Shown in pieces: positions 56,871 to 64,000 of a stretch of DNA of 64,000 nt (within the stretch, counting starts at the first letter, position 1; each line of letters starts with the position of its first letter). Made by a program: the position numbers and the translations under genes. Source of the DNA: Gnetum montanum (Eukaryota; Streptophyta; Gnetopsida; Gnetales; Gnetaceae); NCBI GenBank assembly GCA_015680685.1, contig MNCI01004529.1, forward strand, positions 139,256 through 203,255, given 5' to 3'. The notes under the pieces were generated by a model that searched no databases, was not told the DNA's origin, and worked only from the letters and a program-made list of their open reading frames with translations.

Positions 56871-57350
56871 TTATGAGGAAAAGAAACAAGAATTTTTAGA
56901 AAAGATAAAGAATGGTAATTTTCAATAGGCACAAATCAAATCTTCTACAAAAATTTCTCAACTCTTTACTAATTCTTTTAGATTTTAAGGTGCCATTAAA
57001 TTCTCTATATCTAATGAGAATTCTTCTTTAGAAAAAAAATTAGCATGCACTAGCATGAGAGTGTTGATGATTAATGATTTTCCATCGTGCAATGCAAAAG
57101 AAGAGGCCTACAAATATTGATCTCACTTCAACAATCCCTAAGGTACACTCTTCTCTTTTTACTTCTATTAATGCTCCAAATTTTTTCTCATTGGATAATG
57201 CTTTTTCACCTATTATTCACATGGATTGTGTACACCCTCCTTCCTAACCATAGATTAGAGACCATTGCATTGGGTATAGAACTCCTAACTAATGAATGGT
57301 CATGGAAAGAGAAACTAAAAATTGAAATGAACTAACATAATAATAAGAAA
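56871..57350 (+). pseudogene. Possible interrupted gag-like ORF at the C/D insertion site
   Basis: If the composite and one gttgt are removed, a frame from about 45472 (RCWNYCYCSGHVIGIYSLF, near a zinc knuckle C-x3-C-x4-H) runs across the junction as KKVVYEEKKQEFLEKIKNGN before a stop. The similarity to zinc-knuckle Gag of another retroelement is weak. No further domain follows, though LACTSMRVLMIND near 57035-57080 is in frame. Confidence 0.3.
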
Positions 57351-59560
57351 GTGGGAAATCATGATGAAACTATGGCCAAAAGAAAAGGGAAGATGTTGGT
57401 AGTGGGAAAATATATATTATAACTAAATATTATAAATATATAAAATTGGATTGAAAGCTAATATTAAATCGAATATACAAAATAGCATATAATTATGAGA
57501 ATTAACACATAACAAAAAATATCTAGAGGTGTCAATATGTGCTCAAAAATAAATTTATATGATCCATGATTCAAATACATGATGCACAAGAAAGAATAAA
57601 TAATACATGTTCATAAAAACATCATAATATATAAAAAGATATGAATAGACTAATACTGAAAAATATACATGCATATAATCCAAATATTAGCAAAAAATAT
57701 CAAGAGATATCCTTACTCCACTTAGCCCTGCTAACCTAAAAATAAAAGAGGAGGTAAGTATACAATGAGTGAGAAACCATAGAATTGTTTTTGTTGATTT
57801 GAGAACAAGTCTCATGATGGCTAGGTGAAGACATGCTAACCTACAATACATGTTAGTAGGCATAAATAATCTAAACATCATAGATCACACATCACATAGA
57901 TTTGAATATCAATTGAAAATCTAATCAAACCAAATTGTCCACTTCAACTCATCAACCTGCAAATAAGCTGGCTATCACACACACTTATTTTCAAATGTAT
58001 GAATTGTTGTTATGAGTATTTTCCAAACCAAATGTTAAACTAAATTCCAACTACCATGCATATGGATTTTATTTATTTTTCTTAATGCTATGGGTATCAC
58101 TTAGGAATCATCCCTAATTTACCAAACTACTTATGCTAGAGGCATTACCTAGGACTCATCTCTAAAGTTTCAAGGGCATCAAACAAAGGATCAACAAGTC
58201 ATGAATATTCTTCTCTTATAGGATGGGTCTTCTAGTAAGAGCCATACTAATACATCCCAATGGGGGTTAAATACCAAATATTTTCAAGAAGCCTATCTTC
58301 AATTGGTCATGCAAGTTGGTGCTAGCTGTTAACAAACGATAAATATTCAAACATCTAAACAAGTATAATCAATTTTTGATGAGGAAGGAACAAAACCAAT
58401 AGCCAGAAATTCTAAACATCTAAAAGCTCTAACAAGAACCAAAGCAAGGCTTTAAGATCTATTTCATCAATTTTTCATATTCAAGACTAATCAAATAGTA
58501 TTGAATAGTGTACAGAGTCATCAAAATGTGTTGAAATAAGCTCTAACAGCAAGATACACTTAAGAATGACAAAATTGAAATACCATGACCTCACCACAAC
58601 CCATGATAATTAACCATGACCTTATCACAACTCATGATTTATTCAGAAAACCACCCACAAAAATTACAACAAAAATAACTAAACCACAACCTAACCACAT
58701 CCCATGGTGGTTGACCATGACTTGATCATGATCTATGATTAGCTAAAAACCATTCAAAATGACTTGAAATATTAAGAACAAAAATATAGTCTTAACCACA
58801 AATTTATCATGACTTGTGATGGTTGATCATAACTTCACTACGACTCATGGTGGCTAACCATGACTTGACCATGACTTGTGGAGTTGTAGGTTTTCAAAAA
58901 CAAAGATTGAAAATTGGAAAGAAATACAAAGGATCAACCATAACCTCATTATGATGTGACCATGACTTGTGGTTAGCACCAGCAATCTTAGAATGACCCA
59001 TGGTAGAATCATGGTTTTGGTGCAGATCCCAAGAAAAAGATAAAATAGCTCAAAATGACCTCCAAATGAATAGTAATCAATGTGAAACACTAAAGACATC
59101 ATATAAATCACTTAGAGAACCTAATCAAACCTTGAAACTAAGAGAAATGTGATAAAAAAAACTATGGTATGACAAAGGATCCAACCCCTAGTTGAAAATC
59201 ATCCAAAACTCATAAAATGATTACATCTTGAAATTTAATGAGATAACCAAAACCCAATTAGATCTATGTTAATATTGTTAAATATTTGATATAATCTAGT
59301 AAGCTTAACATGTTAATTAAGGTTTATATTTTCTAACATCGTAAACATTTGTATATATCGTCATCGTGTATTACACATCTATGGTGTTTGTAATTTGTAT
59401 TACTTATTAGTTAAAGTTTGTTATAGGTAGTTCAGTTATTTTCATTCCTTAGTTAATTTTAATTACTTGTTGCATCTATTCATTTTGTTGACATGATTGT
59501 TCCTCTTAACTTATATATGTATTGATTTTGGTTTATTCATATAACATAGTTATAATAACT
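57351..59560. other. Unassigned AT-rich tract with a short-motif repeat
   Basis: No gene supported. From 58575 to 58990 the phrase accatgacttgaccatgact and variants (ccatgacctcaccacaaccc, ggttgaccatgacttgatca) recur about ten times at irregular spacing. This forms a degenerate repeat, not coding in any frame. Confidence 0.5.
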
Positions 59561-60319
59561 AAGTTACATTGTACAATGGCATCTATCTCTATCTATACAT
59601 ATAACTGTTCAAGTATAACTTAAGTACTTAACACTGTGGCTATTACAACATTAATAGTGTATTACAATTTCAATATGTTCTCTAATTACAAGAGTTATCA
59701 AATTGTTATCAGTTTCCTTAAACTTCGTGATCTAAACATCATAGAACTTATCTTGATATCAAAGCTAGGTTTTGATGACTAAACCTACCAATACCATGAG
59801 ACATTTATGGTGATATAGTAGTTAGAAACATTTAATTCTAAGGTAAGTATAAAAATGAATTATAAAATTTCATTTATATATTTGTTGAACCCACGAAAAC
59901 CACAGAGCTTTTATCATAGCAAAAGAAGTTTCCCTCCATAAGTTACATTATACAATGGCATCTGTATTTATTTGAACATATGACTATTCTAGTATAGCTT
60001 AAATACTTAACACTATGGCTATTACAACATTCATAGTAGATTACAATTTCAATATGTTCTCTAATTACAAGAGTTATCAAATTGTTATCAGTTTCCTTAG
60101 ACTTGCTAATCTAAACATCATAGAACTTATCATGATATCAAAGCTAGGTTTTGATGACTAAATCTACCAATACCATGAGACATTTATGGTGATACAATGG
60201 TTAGAAACATTTAATGGTAAGGTAAGTATAAAAATGAATAATAAAATTTCATTTATACATTTTTTGAAACCACGAAAACCATAAAGCTTTTATCATAGCA
60301 AAAGAACTTTCTCTCCATA
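59561..60319. repeat. Direct tandem duplication of a 379-base unit
   Basis: 59561-59939 and 59940-60318 match almost throughout, starting aagttacatt and ending ctccata. Differences are mainly single substitutions (for example gtacaatgg versus tacaatgg contexts, cttcgtgat versus cttgctaat). No coding potential in the unit. Confidence 0.85.
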
Positions 60320-62100
60320 AGTTTATTAAAAAAAAAATCATTTCATTGAACTTAATTTCTAACTTTTAAGTACTTTAAACTTGTTTCGTGGTAAGAATTC
60401 TTTGCTTTTTTATGAAATGTTAAGTATAAATAATTTTTTAGTTTGTATTGTTTATTTAGTTGAATGTATATTATTCCATGTTTTTGAAATTAGTTGTTCT
60501 ATAATGTAAATCGATGCATAAGAGTTGGAATAAGATGTGCATATCAATTTTTGGCCAATTAAGGCACTTTCAAGAAAGCCTTACTTTTTTGTAGGTTTCA
60601 TAACAATTATTTGGAGAAATGAATCATAGAGATAGAGGAAGAGGACAAACATGGGAATCATCAAAGAGAAAGCATGATGCAAGAACACCTAGTCTAGAAG
60701 GTTCAAAACATGAATGTTCTAAAATACTATCATTGTCATGACCGCAAATACCACTGTCAAAATTTTTTTATGGGAACACTCACAATGAAGGATCCCCCTC
60801 CATGCCAAAGGACATCAATAAGAAAATAAGGCTTCATTTAGTAATGTTAGCACATTATAAAGTTGTTGCAAACAAGACATGGAGTTTTGACTTACTCCTA
60901 TTAAAAGAAGAGTATATCAGATATTTGACTTCTAGAGTAAGCATTCTGTATCACCATTTTAATCTTACTCTTGCAACAAAGATGGTAAGTGAAGGCTACA
61001 ATGCAGAGTTGAAGCAATCTAATTTAAGACTATTTGTTTAATTTGCAATGCTGAAGGATCTGACACTAATGGAGAATTTTATATACACCTATAATAATGG
61101 ATGATTTATATTATAGTTTGGAAAAGGTTGAAGGTTATGCAAAATCTAGAAAATTTATTTGCAATTTTGCTTCCAGACTATGAAAATTGATTATTCTTTG
61201 AAGAAAATAATCTTTCATAGAAAAGAATTGATGGAATTCTTTGTAAATGATGAAGAATGAAGAAATTCATGCACCTCTGCTATTGCTAGAAATTTGATTA
61301 GTTAATTAAAGATGTCATACTCCTGGCTAACAAACATAATTGCATCTTTCATCATTCTTAGAGATAGAAAAAATGCAATATCTTTCCTTTGTTGTATCTA
61401 CTTTATGTCATAGTAAATAAGGGGAGCTATGTAAATTAGATTTCACTATTGAAGTGAGAAATGAAGGGACATGTACTTGGTTATTATTATTCCTCTACAT
61501 CATACTTCTCCTACAATTATCTCCTCCCTACTTACATTAAAGTTTTATAAAGTTCAAATTTAACTAAATTCATAGTTAGAGAACAAAATAAAGAGTTGTA
61601 TCATAGTTACTTTTGGATGCCTTCTCGAAAAAGAAGTAGACCATCATGGAGCTACCTTCCATGATTCAATCTAATGAAGTTTGAGATAATGGGTGGAAAA
61701 AACTGGAGTGTGACTATCTAACCTTGGTTAGGATGAGAGTAGTAATGCAACATTGTAGATTTAAAAATAAAGTTATTCATATCAAAGCAACAATTCAATT
61801 TTTTAAGAAGATAGTGGAGAAGAATCATGTGGAAGAAACATTTTATAATAAAGCTACATGGAAGGAATTTAGCAAAATTGAAGAAGGTGATCTCCCAATA
61901 GTGGGTAGAGGCATGGTCAATAAAGAGCTCAATAGATTGTCTAGGGTTCATCCCATCATCGTGAATATTAACTTGCTATATAATTTAATGATTGCTAATT
62001 ATACCATGGTGGGATACTATTTTAATTCTAGAGTCTATGATGAGATGTTGAGACACAATGAACAAGTTGTGAATTAACTCTAGCACAAAAGAGGCATTAA
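60320..62100 (+). other. ORF remnants of unknown origin
   Basis: Two open pieces stand out. 60620-61041 gives MNHRDRGRGQTWESSKRKHD, then after a stop PSMPKDINKKIRLHLVMLAH and SEGYNAELKQSNLRLF. 61724-62077 gives RFKNKVIHIKATIQFFKKIV, EETFYNKATWKEFSKIEEGD and LYNLMIANYTMVGYYFNSR. The sequence between is full of stops. Neither piece is recognised. They could be parts of one degenerate transposon or gene. No terminal repeats were found around them. Confidence 0.3.
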
Positions 62101-63397
62101 ATAAATATTTAAAATCTACCTATGAAGATAAAAACAATTTACTAAATTTTTTCAAAATTTAAGAAGGATATAGAAGCTCCTCTCTTGCTTGAAAAGAAGC
62201 AATCAAAGGAATTAAAAGTATTAAAAAAAGTAAGAAACATTATGAGTGGTGTAGGTGGTTACACCTCAATAGATCCTAATAAGACCCAATCCATAACTTC
62301 CAATAAAATCTAACTTAGAAAATAAGAACAACACAATGAAATAGAGAAAAATATCCCTTATATTAAAAAAATTTCATAATATGAAAAAATACATCAAAGA
62401 TGAGGAGCCAAGCTCAACTAACAACTCTCCCAAGGATCTTAGAGACCACACTTGTTCCCTTTCAATCCTAAATTGCTCATAATGGAGCCTAAGCTGAAGA
62501 TAAGACACTTATAAGAGATTTCCTTAAGCTCTCTCAAGTTCTCTCCCTTGCCTCTCACTCAATTTTCTTGCACAAGCTATCCTTCTTCAAGAGCTTTTTA
62601 TCTTGCTCTTGGTCTTTTGGTGGTGCTTTGTACCCTCCTAAGATGTTCTACTCTCTTTCATTAAATGAAACTCATCGGACTTGTCAAACAAAAAGATTAA
62701 ACTTTCTATTATCAAGCTCCATATCAAATTTGGGTGAACTACACTTAACTCCGAGCTCAAATTTAGGAACCCTAAGTTGAAATTCGTAATCCTAGGCCTA
62801 TAGGATTTTGAAAACACAAATTTTAGGCTAGTTTCTTGAGATCTTAAGCACTTTTTGGAGATTTTGAGAGAGAAAAAGTATGTGTAGTAGATCTACCAAC
62901 ATCACCAACATGCTTCATGGCCATCATAGTTCCTTTAACCTCTAGAAATAGTGTTGACCTAGAATCCATATCAATCCTCCAAACATAGAATTTTCAAGCT
63001 TTAGCATTAATCTCTAAAGTTAGAATTTTTTCAACTCTAGCATCAATGATAGGACACTTGGCAAAAACAACACTATTTTGCCCTATAATTGATTCTAGAT
63101 TACTCCTACAACTTCCCTATTCATCTAACTCTCTATCAAAGGTTCAAAAATTTCCATCAAACTCAGATTTTACTCTTGAATTAAGCTTATATTATCAACT
63201 TTCTTATACTTAATTTTTTGCAAACACTTGTAGTTTTTCCCTCCTTAGGAGAAAAAACACTTTGTTTCAATAATAAAACATGTTTATTCTTTGGGAAGGG
63301 AACTAAAATCCTTTCCTGTATCATAGCTCTCATATTATACTATGTTATGTCATTTTATTCATGTTTTTACACTTAGTTCTTATTTCATCATACTTAG
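62101..63397. other. Unassigned AT-rich sequence
   Basis: No ORF, LTR or RNA gene supported. Short pyrimidine-rich stretches only. Confidence 0.5.
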
Positions 63398-64000
63398 TGA
63401 TGAGCGGTTGGGTATTCCAACACTACATCATACAAGTCACAAGTGTACATGTGCGACCTAATTGTAATCTATAGATGGCCAATGTAAGTATGCTAGTAGT
63501 TGATGTTTAGTTCATGATCATTATCTTCTCATGTTAAGTTAGTAAAGTTCAAGTTGTATGGTTTAACTCTCGATAAGGCATATGATATGTTGACATTGTT
63601 CAGCTTTAATTATCCTAAGTGCCAACATGATGAAATTGAAGATGAAATCTAAGTCCAAGTATAGTAGAAATGTAAATCTATGCTAGCCTATAGTGATAAG
63701 TATCCATTTCTAGGTTTTTGTACATGTCCCAAGATAATGTAACCATTAATAGGATTACCAAGTAAATCCACTACTAAGCGAATCAAGTGAAGTTTCTACT
63801 AGGTTATCAAATGATTACACTTTACACTCAAAACCAATCATACTTATATACTTTACTAAAAGACATTGAAAAAGTAAAGTACTTGGAAGATGTAAATGAT
63901 CTGTGAAAAGTAAACAAGCTAGAAAGTAAAATTAAACTAAGTAAAAATAAGCTAACTAAAATACTAAAATGGTGGAAAATAATCTCAATCATTATTTCCA
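63398..64000 (-). repeat. Partial, diverged LTR of the Athila-like family
   Basis: tgatgagcggttgggtattc at the left edge is a mutated version of the tgatgagtggcgaggtaccc head. Downstream, ggattaccaagta, aggttatcaaatg and aataatctcaatcattattt follow the order of motifs in the LTRs of A and C. It runs off the window, so whether it belongs to a full element or is a solo LTR cannot be told. The bases before it (cttag) could be a target duplication. Confidence 0.65.

Overview
The window looks like plant nuclear DNA, AT-rich and almost entirely built from old, nested Ty3/gypsy LTR retrotransposons. The evidence is two plant-type lineages: one with a Tat/Ogre-style double RNase H, and one Athila-like, with a tRNA-Asp type primer site and an FMDDF reverse transcriptase. 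There is also one degenerate multi-exon locus. No intact host gene, rRNA or organellar gene was found. The heavy decay with deep nesting suggests a very large genome such as a gymnosperm, but that is inference. Two single N bases show that this is a draft scaffold.

Layout. 1-1359: unassigned. 1360-about 6480 (+): 5'-truncated Tat-type element with RT, RNase H, second RNase H, integrase, polypurine tract (PPT) and LTR. 6691-13140 (+): Athila-like copy F with gag, protease, RT, RNase H and integrase, all broken. About 13900-21844 (+): non-autonomous element E, which has an Athila-like 3' end and LTR but an unrecognised ORF. E is split by element A (14696-20484, -), a complete gag-only copy with a GGGAT target duplication. 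23041-26795 (+): seven-exon pseudogene of unknown function. 27690-about 33519 (-): Tat-type copy G with LTR, gag and protease, cut off before RT. 33579-43436 (-): element B, the most complete Athila-like copy, with an AAATT target duplication. 45531-56865 (-): composite C+D. C is gag-only. D has lost RT, RNase H and integrase. One GTTGT duplication flanks the whole composite. 56871-63397: old AT-rich DNA with a 379-bp tandem duplication and ORF remnants. 63398-64000: a diverged LTR of the Athila-like family running off the window.

How the parts relate. Elements A, B, C, D, E and F share LTR termini (TGATGA...TCATCA), PPT context and a conserved 3' noncoding block, but differ in coding content: full gag-pol (B, F), gag-protease only (D), gag only (A, C) and an unknown ORF (E). 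B- or F-like copies would have supplied enzymes to the others. Their U3 ends carry different palindromic or tandem arrays, so promoter sequence has turned over faster than the rest of the LTR. Stop codons are mostly TAG/TGA/TAA at expected Gln, Arg or Trp positions, as expected from deamination of methylated cytosine.
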